A DNA stretch of 64,000 nt from Amycolatopsis vastitatis (lineage in GTDB: Bacteria > Actinomycetota > Actinomycetes > Mycobacteriales > Pseudonocardiaceae), in NCBI RefSeq assembly GCF_002234595.1, contig NZ_NMUL01000033.1:103026-167025 (forward strand). The letters are read 5' to 3'. Of the stretch, positions 43,154 to 52,485 are shown piece by piece. The position numbers were made by a program, and so were the translations under genes. Each line of letters starts with the position of its first letter. Within the stretch, counting starts at the first letter, position 1. Under the pieces are notes generated by a model that was not told the origin of the DNA, made no database searches, and saw only the letters and a list, made by a program, of their open reading frames with translations.

Positions 43154-45526
43154 GTGATGGCTGGTCTCGGCTTCCTGCGACGGCGCTGGGCGAGGGCCGG
43201 GCTGCTCGGTCTCGCCGCGGCGGTGGCGGTGGGCGGGATCGCCGTCGCCGGGGCCGGCTACCCGGAGCAGGACGTGCGGCTGCTGTCCGGCTCGGCCTGG
43301 CTGGCGTCGTCGAACGTCGGCCAGCTGACCCTGCTCGACGGCCCGTCGGCCGAGGTCGCCGCCCAGGTCCAGGTCGCGACGCCCGGCCACGCCGTGGACG
43401 TCGTCCAGCAGGGTTCCACCGCCTACGCGGTCGACCGCACCGCGGGCACCCTGCGCCGCGTCGACGGCGCCACCTACGACGCCACCCCGCCGGTCGCCCC
43501 GATCGACGCGGCCCGCGGCGGGCTGACCGCGTTCGCCGGCCGCACCACGCTGTACACATTGGACAGTCAACGCGGGCTGCTCGCCAGCAGCGACCCGCGC
43601 ACGCTCCTGCCGCGTGGCGAGCCGCTCCCGCTGGCCGCCAAGCTCGGCGCGGGCACGGCGGCACTCGACGACGCCGACCGGCTCTGGACGCTCGACGACG
43701 CCACCGGCGACCTCACCCGGATCGCCGACGGCAAGCGCGTCACCCACCGGCAGTTCACCCGGCCGGGCCACAACCTGCTCACCGTCGCGAACGGCAACCC
43801 CGTCGTGGTCAACCCGGCCGAGCGCACCGCGACCACGGTCGACGCCCTCAGTGGGGAAACCACCGGCTCGATCCCGCTCGACCTGCGTCCCGACGACGCC
43901 CTGCAGATCAGCGGCTCCCCGCACGGCGACCGCCTCTACGTCGTCGCCTCCCGCGGCATCCTCGACATCTGCGACCTCGGCGCGGCCACGTGCGACACGA
44001 CGGTCCCGCTCGACGCCGCCACCCGGCGGCTCGGTGCCGCGGTCGAGGCGGGCAACCGGCTGTTCGTCCCGGACTACACCACCGGGCAGGTCTACATCGT
44101 CGACCTCACCCGGCCCGCGGTGATCGCGAAGACCCAGGTGCTGACCCCGCCGACGACGTTCCAGCTGCTCACCCGCGACGGCATCGTCTTCTTCAACGAC
44201 CCCGCGACCGAACGCGCCGGCGTCATCCACCTGGACGGCACCGTGCGCGACATCGCGAAGTACGACCCGAAGAACCCCGCGAAGGGCGTGCACTCCGACA
44301 GCGGCCAGGTACCCGCACCGCAGCAGCCGACCGGTCAACAGCCGCCGCCCCCTTCGCCCGGCAGCACCGACAACCCGCCGAGCGGCACGCAGGTCCCGCC
44401 GGGCGGCCAGGTCACCCCCACCGACGGCCGGGTGCCGCCGCCGGACGGGATCCCGCCCACCGACGGCCCCTTCCCGCCCGGCACCGACGTCCCGGGACCG
44501 CCGACCGACCCCGGTGTCCCGCCGAGCAGCACTCCCCCGGAGACACCGGTGCTGCAGATCACGCTGAGCAAGAGCAGCCCGATGGCCGGCGAGGACGTCA
44601 CGGCCAAGGTCGCCGACCAGCACGGCACCGCGCCGGTCACCGCGCACTGGGACTTCGGGGACAGCACGCAGGGGGACGGCGCGCTCGTCGTGCACCACTG
44701 GGCGACCGCCCGGACGTTCCAGGTCAGCGTGCAGGCCACCATGCCCGACGGGCAGCAGGCCACCACGTCGGTGAGCCTGACGGTGAGCGAGATCCCGAAG
44801 GCCCGGCTGACGGTGAACGTCACCGGTACCGGGAGCGTCACGGGCGGCGGCATCAGCTGTCCCTCGACCTGCACCGTGACCGTCGACAAAGGACAGTCGA
44901 TCACCCTGGCCGCGCGGCCGGGCCAGGACTTCGCCTTCTCCGGCTGGGGCGGTGCCTGCTCGGGTGCCGGAGCGTGCACGGTGGCCATGGACGCCGACAA
45001 GGCGGTGAGCGCCACCTTCACCAGCACGCTGCCGCCGCCGTCCCCGGAGGACTGCGTGAGCCACGACCCGAACCAGCTGAGCATCACGGGGAATGACAAA
45101 GACGGCTACACCCTGGTCGACAGCGGCAGCCACGACATGGCCCTGTTGTCCACCCGGCAGGACGCCCAGAACGCGCTGTCGGTCGCGCGGGGGTACACCC
45201 AGCACTGCTTCGACAGCCGGAACAGCCCGCGGAAGTCGGAATTCCTCATGGAGTACTGGAAGGGCGGCCGGGGCGTCGCCGGGCCGGTGTCGAACGAGGA
45301 CTGCATCTCCTTCAACCGCTCGAACCTGACGATCGCCGAGGTCAACGACGCGAGCGGGCGGTGGTGGCGGCTTCAGGACGGCGGGACGTCGTTGGAAGGG
45401 TTCACCTCGCAGGCCGACGCCGTCCGCGGGCTGATGGTCGCCCGGCAGTACAGCAGGCAGTGCTTCATCGGCCGCGACAACAAGCGGCCGGATCGAAAAC
45501 GCTTCATCTTCGAGTACTGGCGCTGA
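43154..45526 (+). CDS. Surface protein: beta-propeller, PKD and duplicated C-terminal domain
   Basis: 790 residues with a signal-anchor near the N-terminus (RAGLLGLAAAVAVGGIAVAG). A propeller-like region (~45-370) is followed by a Pro/Gly-rich linker, a PKD domain (~470-555, HWDFGDSTQGDG), an SxGxGxVxGGGIxCPxxC repeat (~560-625) and two ~75-residue copies of a domain starting EDCxS and ending in QCFIGRDN/EFLMEYW-like sequence (45048-45268 and 45297-45523). The paired Cys are conserved between copies. Starts TTG 43151, GTG 43154 and ATG 43157 are in frame; GTG best fits the spacing to AGGGG. The domains suggest binding of a surface or carbohydrate ligand; function is unknown. It follows the MoxR trio. 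Confidence 0.78.
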   Translation: MMAGLGFLRRRWARAGLLGLAAAVAVGGIAVAGAGYPEQDVRLLSGSAWLASSNVGQLTLLDGPSAEVAAQVQVATPGHAVDVVQQGSTAYAVDRTAGTLRRVDGATYDATPPVAPIDAARGGLTAFAGRTTLYTLDSQRGLLASSDPRTLLPRGEPLPLAAKLGAGTAALDDADRLWTLDDATGDLTRIADGKRVTHRQFTRPGHNLLTVANGNPVVVNPAERTATTVDALSGETTGSIPLDLRPDDALQISGSPHGDRLYVVASRGILDICDLGAATCDTTVPLDAATRRLGAAVEAGNRLFVPDYTTGQVYIVDLTRPAVIAKTQVLTPPTTFQLLTRDGIVFFNDPATERAGVIHLDGTVRDIAKYDPKNPAKGVHSDSGQVPAPQQPTGQQPPPPSPGSTDNPPSGTQVPPGGQVTPTDGRVPPPDGIPPTDGPFPPGTDVPGPPTDPGVPPSSTPPETPVLQITLSKSSPMAGEDVTAKVADQHGTAPVTAHWDFGDSTQGDGALVVHHWATARTFQVSVQATMPDGQQATTSVSLTVSEIPKARLTVNVTGTGSVTGGGISCPSTCTVTVDKGQSITLAARPGQDFAFSGWGGACSGAGACTVAMDADKAVSATFTSTLPPPSPEDCVSHDPNQLSITGNDKDGYTLVDSGSHDMALLSTRQDAQNALSVARGYTQHCFDSRNSPRKSEFLMEYWKGGRGVAGPVSNEDCISFNRSNLTIAEVNDASGRWWRLQDGGTSLEGFTSQADAVRGLMVARQYSRQCFIGRDNKRPDRKRFIFEYWR

Positions 45527-45528
45527 CC

Positions 45529-46968
45529 ATGGCCGGAGCGCTGAAGGTCACGTTCACGCCGGACCGGCTCACGCTGGGGCCCGGCGAATCAGCCGATCTC
45601 GAAGTGACCATCCAGAACGCGAGCCGCGTCGTGGAGCACTTCGGCACGAGCGTCGTGGGGCTGCCGCGGGACGACCTGTTCTCGGCCGAACCGGCCGTGA
45701 TGAAGCTGCGGCCGATGGAGACGGGCGTGGTCCGGCTCCGGGTGAGCGTGCCGGACCACGGCGGGATGGTGGCCGGGGCGTACGCGCTCGGTGTCCTGGT
45801 GAGGTCGCCGTACCAGCGGGAGGTCTCGCGGTGCGAAGAGCTGCCACTGGACGTGCGCCCGGCGCCGGGGCTGGCGCTGGGCGTGCAGCCGGAGATCGTC
45901 ACCGGCGGCAAGAACGGGCTCTACGTGCTGAACCTGGCCAACGAGGGCAACACTCCCCTGGCCGTGGCCCTGGCCGGGCGGGACCAGGAGAACCGGGTCG
46001 GCTTCGAGTTCCGGCCCCGCGAGGTCTACCTCGAACCGGGCACGTCCACCGGCGCCGAAGTCGTCGTGCGGGCCGATCCGCCGCTGACCGGCCAGGAGGC
46101 GCGGCGCGCGCTGACCCTGCGCGCGCACGCCGGCGACGTCGAGGCGGAGCGGCCGGTGACCTTCCTGCAGCGGCCGCGGATCGCGGGCGGCCTGCTGCGG
46201 GTCGCCACCGTCGCGGCCGGTGTCGCCGTCCTGGCGGGAGCCGCACTCGGCGGGGCGCTGCTCATCCGCAGCGGCAAGGAGACACCCGCGGCGCAGGTCG
46301 CGCCGCTGAGCCAGCCGGCGGCCCCCGGCGGAGCCCCGTCGGCACCGGGTGGCAGCCCACCGCCGTCGCCGTCGGCGCCGTCGAGCTCTTCGGCCGCGCA
46401 GCCGTCGTCTTCGCCGCCACCTTCGCAGTCGTCCCCGCCGCAGTCGTCGGCCGCGAGCACGGCGACCCCGAGCGGCGCGCGGCTGGTGGACTTCAGCCGT
46501 CTCCCGGACGGCTCGCCCCCGGGCAACCGGATCATCTCCGGCGACCTGTACGCGGCCAAGGGCGTCAAGCTGTCGGCCGACACGCAGAACGCGCCCACCG
46601 GCTGCAAGGACGCGACGGCGGTGGCGTTGCGCACCGCGGGCAGTTTCGGCAGTTTCCTGACCAGCTCGGGGCAGGCGGGCGCGGACGTGTGCAACACCGA
46701 CCCGGTCCGCGTCGACTTCACCGCGCCGGCGCACTGGGTCCGGGTGAGCTTCACCGGCTCCCCCGCGACGACGAGCTACACGCTGACGGCCCAGCTCGAC
46801 GACGGCTCGACCCAGCAGGTCGCGGCCACCGTGCAGGCGGGCAACGTCGTGTTCGAAGCCCCCGCGGGCACGTCGGTCGCGTCGGTGACCTTCGGCCACA
46901 CGAACCCGGACCCGACGGCGAAGGAGTTCACCGCGATCAAGTCGCTTTCGTACACCGCGGCCCAGTGA
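45529..46968 (+). CDS. Single-pass membrane protein with Ig-like N-domain and Ser/Pro linker
   Basis: 479 residues. The N-terminal ~200 residues are beta-rich and Ig/NPCBM-associated-like (FTPDRLTLGPGESADLEV, GLYVLNLANEGNTPL). A hydrophobic helix at ~221-245 is followed by a ~60-residue Ser/Pro linker and a beta-sandwich-like C-terminal domain with two Cys. There is no signal peptide, so the N-domain may be cytoplasmic and the C-domain outside. I do not recognise a specific family. ATG 45529 lies 2 bp after the previous stop. It is the last gene of the plus-strand accessory run and ends at a strong bidirectional hairpin. Confidence 0.72.
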   Translation: MAGALKVTFTPDRLTLGPGESADLEVTIQNASRVVEHFGTSVVGLPRDDLFSAEPAVMKLRPMETGVVRLRVSVPDHGGMVAGAYALGVLVRSPYQREVSRCEELPLDVRPAPGLALGVQPEIVTGGKNGLYVLNLANEGNTPLAVALAGRDQENRVGFEFRPREVYLEPGTSTGAEVVVRADPPLTGQEARRALTLRAHAGDVEAERPVTFLQRPRIAGGLLRVATVAAGVAVLAGAALGGALLIRSGKETPAAQVAPLSQPAAPGGAPSAPGGSPPPSPSAPSSSSAAQPSSSPPPSQSSPPQSSAASTATPSGARLVDFSRLPDGSPPGNRIISGDLYAAKGVKLSADTQNAPTGCKDATAVALRTAGSFGSFLTSSGQAGADVCNTDPVRVDFTAPAHWVRVSFTGSPATTSYTLTAQLDDGSTQQVAATVQAGNVVFEAPAGTSVASVTFGHTNPDPTAKEFTAIKSLSYTAAQ

Positions 46969-46975
46969 CGTCCCC

Positions 46976-47064
46976 AAGCGCCCCAATGTGGCGTTCGGTG
47001 CGTCCAACGCACCGAACGCCACATTGGGTGCGTCCAACGCAACCAACGCCACATTGGGGCGCTT
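46976..47064. terminator. Bidirectional terminator with two alternative nested hairpins; repeated element
   Basis: An inner perfect 22-bp stem with 3-base loop pairs 46982-47003 with 47007-47028. An outer perfect 20-bp stem pairs 46976-46995 with 47045-47064. They share bases, so only one can form at a time. The element fills the gap between two convergent genes. Its first 19 bases (from 46977) recur exactly at 63982-64000, so this is a repeated intergenic sequence. Confidence 0.8.
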
Positions 47065-47066
47065 TG

Positions 47067-47552
47067 TTACAGCAGCAGTGCCAGCAGCCAGACCGCGCCG
47101 ACCGCCAGCAGCGGGACGGCGATCAGCAGCACCAGCTTCCACCACGTGCGGCGCCGGGGCGGGGCGGCCGCCACCTCCGGTGGCCTCGGCATCCAGCGGG
47201 CCGGGGACGCCGCGCCGGGCCACAGTTCCTCACCGCACGTCTCGCATCGCTTGCGGTGCGGCGGGTTGATCGTTCCGCAGCGGCCGCAGTGCGGTCCCGG
47301 CACCTCCACCCGGCGCGGGGCCGGGTGGCCGTACGACGCCGGACCCGGCGGCAACGGCAGGCGGCCGGACGGGAGCGGTGGCGCGCCGGACCCCTGGTCG
47401 GTCGGCTTGTACACGGCCTTGCGCGGCTCGTGCTCCGCGACCGCCGGGCGCTCCAGCAGCAGCGGGTAGCCGCAGTTCGGGCACAGCTTGGCGCCCTGCG
47501 GCGGCAGCGGGCGCCCGCACTCCGGGCACCCCGGTGGGGGCCCGGGTCTCAT
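47067..47552 (-). CDS. Tail-anchored double zinc-ribbon protein of the eCIS operon
   Basis: 161 residues. An N-terminal zinc ribbon has CPECG then CPNCG (residues ~9-30) and a second ribbon has CGRCG then CETCG (~85-110). A Pro/Arg-rich segment follows and a C-terminal membrane helix (WWKLVLLIAVPLLAVGAVW) ends the protein. ATG 47552 has GGGAGG 7 bases upstream and overlaps the gpI-like gene end. It is the last gene of the structural operon. A tail anchor beside baseplate genes suggests a membrane dock for the particle (inference). Confidence 0.82.
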   Translation of the reverse strand: MRPGPPPGCPECGRPLPPQGAKLCPNCGYPLLLERPAVAEHEPRKAVYKPTDQGSGAPPLPSGRLPLPPGPASYGHPAPRRVEVPGPHCGRCGTINPPHRKRCETCGEELWPGAASPARWMPRPPEVAAAPPRRRTWWKLVLLIAVPLLAVGAVWLLALLL

Positions 47553-48073
47553 CCGGCACCTCCCGCCGACCGGACGCGCAGGTCCACGCGCACGCCGATG
47601 GGCAGCTCCTCCGCCAGGAACGCCCGCAGCTGCCGTTCGCTCAGCCCGCCGGTGTGGTCGAGCCGGACCACCACGACGTCGGTGGCCGCGGGCACCGTGT
47701 CGCCGGGGGCGAAGATGCCACCCGGGTCGATCACCTCGACGCGGCTGCCGGTGAGCGCCTCCAGCAGCGTCTCCACGCCGTGGCGGGTCCCGCGCCACAC
47801 CAGCGCCTGCCCCACCGCGCGGATCAGCCGCCGCTGCGCCTCCCGGACTTCGGCGTCGCCCACGCGGGTCGCGTCCAGCTCGACACCGAGCCAGGAAGCC
47901 AGGTACACCAGCATTTCCGGCGAAGCGAGCCCGACGTCGAGCTCGTGCTCGAGGTCGGCGATCTGGCCACGGACGGAGTCCGCGATCTCCTCGAAGCCCC
48001 GGACGAAGCCGGAGATCACCGGGTCCCGCCCCATCACGGCGGGCAGCTGCGCGAGCAGCCAGCCGCCGCTCAT
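47549..48073 (-). CDS. eCIS baseplate protein, phage gpI/Pvc12-like
   Basis: 174 residues resembling the P2 gpI-type tail protein: LPAVMGRDPVISGFVRGFEEI at the start and VYLASWLGVELDATR, RLIRAVGQALVWRGTRHGVE in the middle. In contractile systems it closes the wedge with the gpJ-like protein. ATG 48073 overlaps the gpJ-like stop by 4 bp. Family position is supported by order: gp25, gpJ, gpI. Confidence 0.88.
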   Translation of the reverse strand: MSGGWLLAQLPAVMGRDPVISGFVRGFEEIADSVRGQIADLEHELDVGLASPEMLVYLASWLGVELDATRVGDAEVREAQRRLIRAVGQALVWRGTRHGVETLLEALTGSRVEVIDPGGIFAPGDTVPAATDVVVVRLDHTGGLSERQLRAFLAEELPIGVRVDLRVRSAGGAG

Positions 48074-50025
48074 TGCCGCACCACCACCCGGTGGGCCACC
48101 GAGAGGAACAGCTCGTCCGGGCCGAGGCGGACGCGCTGGCCCGCTTCCTCGGGCTGCCGCTTGCCGCGCAGGTCGGCCAGGAACAGGTGCACGGTCTCGG
48201 CCCGCGCCACGCCCGCGACGCCCTGCAGCACCGAGAAGACGTCCCCGATGGACAGGTCGGTGTCGAACGGCCACCCGCGGCCGGCCGGGCCGCCGCGCAC
48301 CGGGTTGACGTAGGCGTAGAGCGCCGATTCCGCGTCGGCTCGAACCTTTTCCGGCTGCACCGTCGGGGCGGCGTGCACCTCGGCGACCACGGTGATGCCC
48401 TGGTACGACGGCTCGTCGATGCGGGCCTGCGTCGTCAGCAGGCGCCGGGCGTCGAGGTAGACCTTGATCCGGTCGGACAGCTCACGAGGCAACGCGAGGT
48501 CGGCCAGCCGCAACGCTTCGGGGGCCACGTCCACCCGCGGCACCACCAGCAGCCGCGCGGGCTCACCCGACTTCGCCGGCGGCAGGCACCGCGCGCGCGC
48601 GACGCCGGGCGCGGCTTCGAGCGTCAGCCGTTCGAAGTCCTTCGCCGTCACCGCCCGGTGACCGCCCCGCAGGTACAGCGGGCCGCGGATCTTCGCGTTG
48701 TCGACGGTCTCGGCGTCGACGCCACCGGTGGCGGGCTCGAGGTTGCGGACCGAGTCGACCGACGGGATGGCGCTGAGCGGGATGATCAGCTTGGCCGCCC
48801 CGACGTTGCCCCGCCGTCCGCCGCCGTAGCGGTAGCCGGTGACCCACAGCTGGGCCCCCTCCTCCGGGACCGCGCCGTAGTGGCGGACCCGCCCGTCGCG
48901 GCCGGTCACGCTCGGCCCGAAGCGGATTTCCCCGGTGGCCCCCGCCCAGGTGAACACCCGGTCGTGCGGGCTCGCGTCGGTGAAGTCGGCCACCTCGGTC
49001 CAGGTGCGCACCTCCGGCTCGGTGCCGTTGTCGCGGCGGACGAGGACCTCCTGCACGGTCTCGCCGCCGCGGCGGGGCAGGACCGGGGCCCGCCGGACGA
49101 CGAACGTCTGGCCCGGCTCCCCGGTGCTGGTGCCGATCAGCTCGCGCGGGGCCGGCTCGGCGTGGTGGGCCGCCACCTCGCCGCCCAGCCCGGTGGCGTC
49201 GATCCCGTGCAGCATCGGAGACGTGTCGTACGTCCGCCCGTCTTCCAGCGGCTCGACGAGCGTGCAGCGGAGCCAGTGCGCGCGGACCGGGCCGATCGCG
49301 AGCTGCTCGTGGTCCCCCGCCAGCAGCAACGTGACCGCGCCCGAGGTGTTGAAGCCGTCGCTGGTGTCGGACAGGATCCGCGCGTCACGCCACTCGCGGC
49401 CGTCCCAGCTCTGCCACCGCCGCGGCGGGTTGCGCGGGTCGATGCCCCGGCCCGCCGCGCCGCTGACCTCCACGTCCAGCTCGATCAGGTTCCGGGCCAG
49501 GGAACTCTCGAAGCCGAGGTACAGCGCGTCCGCCACGGTCAGCGAGCCGAACACCGCGATCGGCTCCACGCCGAGCTCCTCGGTGTGGTCGGTGAACCGG
49601 CCGCCGGTACGGGTGAGGCAGGCCTGCAGCGCCGGCGCGACCAGCTGCAGGTCGCGGTCGGTCATGAAGACGATCTGGTCGGCGTCCGGGCCGGTCTCGG
49701 TGCCGACCTGGGTGCCGGCCGGGACGCGGATCGCCTGCTCCGGCGGCGCGGCCAGGGTGAACAGCAGGTCGGCCCGCGCGGGCGAGGCCGAGGCGAGCTC
49801 GATCCCGACCAGCTCCAGGAACTTGACGTAGAGCCGGTCGGGCACCTGGTTGAGCCGGTAGAGGATCATCTCGGTCATCCAGGCGAACAGCTCGATCAGC
49901 GCGACACCGGGGTCGGAGACGTTGTGGTCCGTCCATTCCGGACAGTGCCGGGCGATGCGCCGCTTGGCTTCGTCCACGATGTCCTGGAAGCGGCGGTCGT
50001 CGAGGTGGGGCGCGGGCAGGTTCAT
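48070..50025 (-). CDS. eCIS baseplate wedge protein, gpJ/Pvc11-like
   Basis: 651 residues. The N-terminus NLPAPHLDDRRFQDIVDEA and EWTDHNVSDPGVALIELFAW match the putative baseplate assembly (gpJ-like) family, and the C-terminal third has AVTAKDFERLTLEAAPGVAR and an FDTDLSIGDVFSVLQGVAGV motif typical of baseplate J proteins. It joins gp25 and the gpI-like protein in the wedge that triggers contraction. ATG 50025 (AGGAGG 10 bases upstream) overlaps the gp25 stop; the longer frame to 50550 is not coding. Confidence 0.92.
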   Translation of the reverse strand: MNLPAPHLDDRRFQDIVDEAKRRIARHCPEWTDHNVSDPGVALIELFAWMTEMILYRLNQVPDRLYVKFLELVGIELASASPARADLLFTLAAPPEQAIRVPAGTQVGTETGPDADQIVFMTDRDLQLVAPALQACLTRTGGRFTDHTEELGVEPIAVFGSLTVADALYLGFESSLARNLIELDVEVSGAAGRGIDPRNPPRRWQSWDGREWRDARILSDTSDGFNTSGAVTLLLAGDHEQLAIGPVRAHWLRCTLVEPLEDGRTYDTSPMLHGIDATGLGGEVAAHHAEPAPRELIGTSTGEPGQTFVVRRAPVLPRRGGETVQEVLVRRDNGTEPEVRTWTEVADFTDASPHDRVFTWAGATGEIRFGPSVTGRDGRVRHYGAVPEEGAQLWVTGYRYGGGRRGNVGAAKLIIPLSAIPSVDSVRNLEPATGGVDAETVDNAKIRGPLYLRGGHRAVTAKDFERLTLEAAPGVARARCLPPAKSGEPARLLVVPRVDVAPEALRLADLALPRELSDRIKVYLDARRLLTTQARIDEPSYQGITVVAEVHAAPTVQPEKVRADAESALYAYVNPVRGGPAGRGWPFDTDLSIGDVFSVLQGVAGVARAETVHLFLADLRGKRQPEEAGQRVRLGPDELFLSVAHRVVVRQ

Positions 50026-50432
50026 GGCGCCGCTTCCTCCTGCGGGATCACGTAGAACGGGAACACCAGGTTGCGGTGGTCGTTCGTCGCCCGGATCCGG
50101 TAGGCGATGTCGATCGACACGCACGCGCCGTCCCCTTCGGCGGTGGCGGTCACGGTGAGCGGCTCGATCCGGGGTTCCCAGCGGGCGACGGCCTCCCGCA
50201 CGCTCTGCTCGATCCGGCCGAGGGTGTCGAAGTTCACCGGCGCGAACAGGTTCTCCCACATCGCGCAGCCGAAATCCGGCCGCATCACCCGCTCCCCCGG
50301 CGCGGTGGACAGGATCAGCCGCAACGCCGCGTCGATCTCCTCGCCTCCGCCGACCAGCCGCACGCCGCCGCCGGGGGTGAGCTGCCCGGGAAACGCCCAG
50401 CCGCGGCCGATCAGGTCCGCCCGTTCCGCCAT
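50022..50432 (-). CDS. gp25/GPW baseplate protein (Pvc9-like)
   Basis: 136 residues of the GPW/gp25 family: GRGWAFP, LRLILSTAPGERVMRPDFGC and LGRIEQSVREAVARWEPRI. It forms the conserved baseplate core that connects sheath and wedge. It overlaps the gpJ-like start and lies 3 bp after the PAAR gene. Confidence 0.93.
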   Translation of the reverse strand: MAERADLIGRGWAFPGQLTPGGGVRLVGGGEEIDAALRLILSTAPGERVMRPDFGCAMWENLFAPVNFDTLGRIEQSVREAVARWEPRIEPLTVTATAEGDGACVSIDIAYRIRATNDHRNLVFPFYVIPQEEAAP

Positions 50433-50435
50433 CCC

Positions 50436-50834
50436 TCACCCCACCAGCACGTTCGCCGAGCCGGGCCCGATGGCCGACGTCGGCGCGTCCACGGGGTCGT
50501 TGCACGTGCGCACCGGGTCGCCGGTGCGGGCCATGCCCTTGCCGTTGCACAGCACGGTGACCGAGCCGCTCAGCACCGTGCCGGTGTTGGCGGGCGGACG
50601 GGAGAACGACGCGCCGGGCGGCGGCAGGTGCGGCGGCAGGTTCTGGGCGCCGCTGTTCACCGTCGCGGCCGGGAGGCCGTTGACGAGCACGTCGGTGGAC
50701 AGCCCGGTCACCAGCTTCCCGGAGAACGGCATCGGTGTCGGGGTGGGCACCGGGCCGCCCGGCGACGGCACGAGCACGACGTGCGTGTCCATGCCGGTCA
50801 CCGGATCCCCCTGCCGCGCTGCGGGTTGTGGCAT
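50436..50834 (-). CDS. PAAR-like spike tip protein (Pvc10-like)
   Basis: 132 residues with the PAAR pattern: QPAARQGDPVTG at the N-terminus, VLVNGLPAATVNSG, then VLCNGKGMARTGDPVRTC and a C-terminal GPGSANVLVG. PAAR proteins sharpen the VgrG spike. Ten bases separate it from the VgrG-like gene. Confidence 0.9.
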   Translation of the reverse strand: MPQPAARQGDPVTGMDTHVVLVPSPGGPVPTPTPMPFSGKLVTGLSTDVLVNGLPAATVNSGAQNLPPHLPPPGASFSRPPANTGTVLSGSVTVLCNGKGMARTGDPVRTCNDPVDAPTSAIGPGSANVLVG

Positions 50835-50844
50835 CGTCGCCTTC

Positions 50845-52485
50845 CTAGTTGAGCTTGATCGGCTTGCCCGAGACGGTCACCGCGCCGGTGGCCGTGATCT
50901 CCACCTGCGGTCCTTCCAGCACGAGCTTCTGGCCCGCCTTGACCTCGATCCGGTCGGCGGTGACGACGAGCTTGCGTTCGCCGGTCAGCTTCGACTCGGT
51001 CTGTTCCAGGTGCAGCAGGCACCCGGAGTCGCCCAGCTTCAGCTCGATCGAGCTGGTGGGGTCGTCGGTCAGCACCAGCCGGTGGTCCTTGCGGCTGGCG
51101 AGGATCCGCCGGTCGGCCTTCCCGCCGCGGGACACAGTGGCCTCCGGCGGCGCGTCCTTGCGGCTCCACAGGCCACCGAGCACCAGCGGCCGGGCCTTGT
51201 CGTCGTTCTCGAAACCGACCAGGACCTCGTCGCCGACCTCGGGGAGCCACTGCACGCCCCGCTTCGCCCCGGCCCCGGGCGCGACCACGCGGGCCCAGGT
51301 GCTTTCGTCGTCGGTCAGGGTCGGGAACCGCACCTTCACGCGGGCCTGGCCCGCCTTGTCGTCGTTGTTGGTCACCACGGCGACCACCAGGCTGCCCCAG
51401 CCGCGGTGCTCGGTCCCGCCACGCAGCAGGTCGGCGAGCCCTTCGGACTCCTGGCCGCCGCAGACGAACCGCGTCACGTACGGGCGGCCGGTGCCGTAGA
51501 TGTGCTCGACGCTGGTGACGCGGTACTTCCCGGCGAGGCGGCGGCCCACCCGGTCGAGCTGGACGTCGGTGCCCGCGCCCAGCCACGGGTTGCCCGCCGC
51601 CTCGCCGCGCAGCACGACCTGACCACCGGATGCCTTGCGCAGCAACGCTTCCGCGCGCGCGTCCGCTTCCGGCTTGCTCGCCGCCGGGAACTGGCCGGCC
51701 CGCCGGGTCACCGCGCCGAAGCCGCGGCGCGCGGCGGCGGCCATCTCCGCGACCGCCGGCGCGTCCGACCCCGGGTCCGGGGTGCTCGCCCGGCCGGTGA
51801 CGGCCCGCTTGTCCACCGGGTCCCACGCGGTGACGACGACCTCGTCGCAGGCGTCCGCGGAAGCGAACCGCACCCGGAAGTCGTGCAGGTTGCCGCCCCA
51901 CACCAGCACCGGCGGCCGGTGCCGCTCGGCCGGCTTGCGCTTGAAGCAGAACTTCCGTTCGGTGATCCAGAAGTCGTAGCCGATCCGGCCGGCGATCCGG
52001 CGCAGGAACGCGTAGTCGGTTTCGCCGTGCTGCAGCGTGTGCTCGCGGATCTCGCCGGTGCCGTCGATGTCGGTGTCGAGGCCGTACTCCCCGGCGATGC
52101 GGCGGGCGATGTCGGCGTCGGTCATGTTGGTGAACGCCCGCGACTTGCCGCCGCGCGCCAGGCGGTGGGTCAGGTCGAGCCCGGTGACGACGAGCTCGTG
52201 CCGTCCGCTCGCCCCGGCTTCGACGGCGATGGCGGTCACCTCGCCGGAGGTGACCACGACCGGTTCCCCCTCGGCGCGGAAGGCGATGCCGACCGCCGTG
52301 CCGAGCCGGAACCGGTCCTCGTCGAACAGCTCGAAGTGCTGGTCGTCGAAGCGCAGCAGGAACGTGTCGGGCAGCTGCACGGACTCTTCGACGTGCACCA
52401 GCGTGAGCCGTCCGTACAGCTCGGTGCGCAGCGGCGAGCCGTCGACGGTGACGAGCACGCCGTCGAGGCGGCGTTCCTCAGTCAC
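50845..52485 (-). CDS. VgrG-like spike protein (Pvc8-like)
   Basis: 546 residues: gpD/gp27-like N-terminal two-thirds (LTHRLARGGKSRAF, HGETDYAFLRRIAGRIGY), a gp5 OB-fold at ~365-450 (NNDDKAGQARVKVRFPTL, WLPEVGDEVLVGFENDD) and a short C-terminal beta-helix (KLVVTADRIEVKAGQKLVL). It forms the central spike carrying PAAR. It overlaps the LysM hub gene by 8 bp. No effector extension is present. Confidence 0.93.
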   Translation of the reverse strand: MTEERRLDGVLVTVDGSPLRTELYGRLTLVHVEESVQLPDTFLLRFDDQHFELFDEDRFRLGTAVGIAFRAEGEPVVVTSGEVTAIAVEAGASGRHELVVTGLDLTHRLARGGKSRAFTNMTDADIARRIAGEYGLDTDIDGTGEIREHTLQHGETDYAFLRRIAGRIGYDFWITERKFCFKRKPAERHRPPVLVWGGNLHDFRVRFASADACDEVVVTAWDPVDKRAVTGRASTPDPGSDAPAVAEMAAAARRGFGAVTRRAGQFPAASKPEADARAEALLRKASGGQVVLRGEAAGNPWLGAGTDVQLDRVGRRLAGKYRVTSVEHIYGTGRPYVTRFVCGGQESEGLADLLRGGTEHRGWGSLVVAVVTNNDDKAGQARVKVRFPTLTDDESTWARVVAPGAGAKRGVQWLPEVGDEVLVGFENDDKARPLVLGGLWSRKDAPPEATVSRGGKADRRILASRKDHRLVLTDDPTSSIELKLGDSGCLLHLEQTESKLTGERKLVVTADRIEVKAGQKLVLEGPQVEITATGAVTVSGKPIKLN

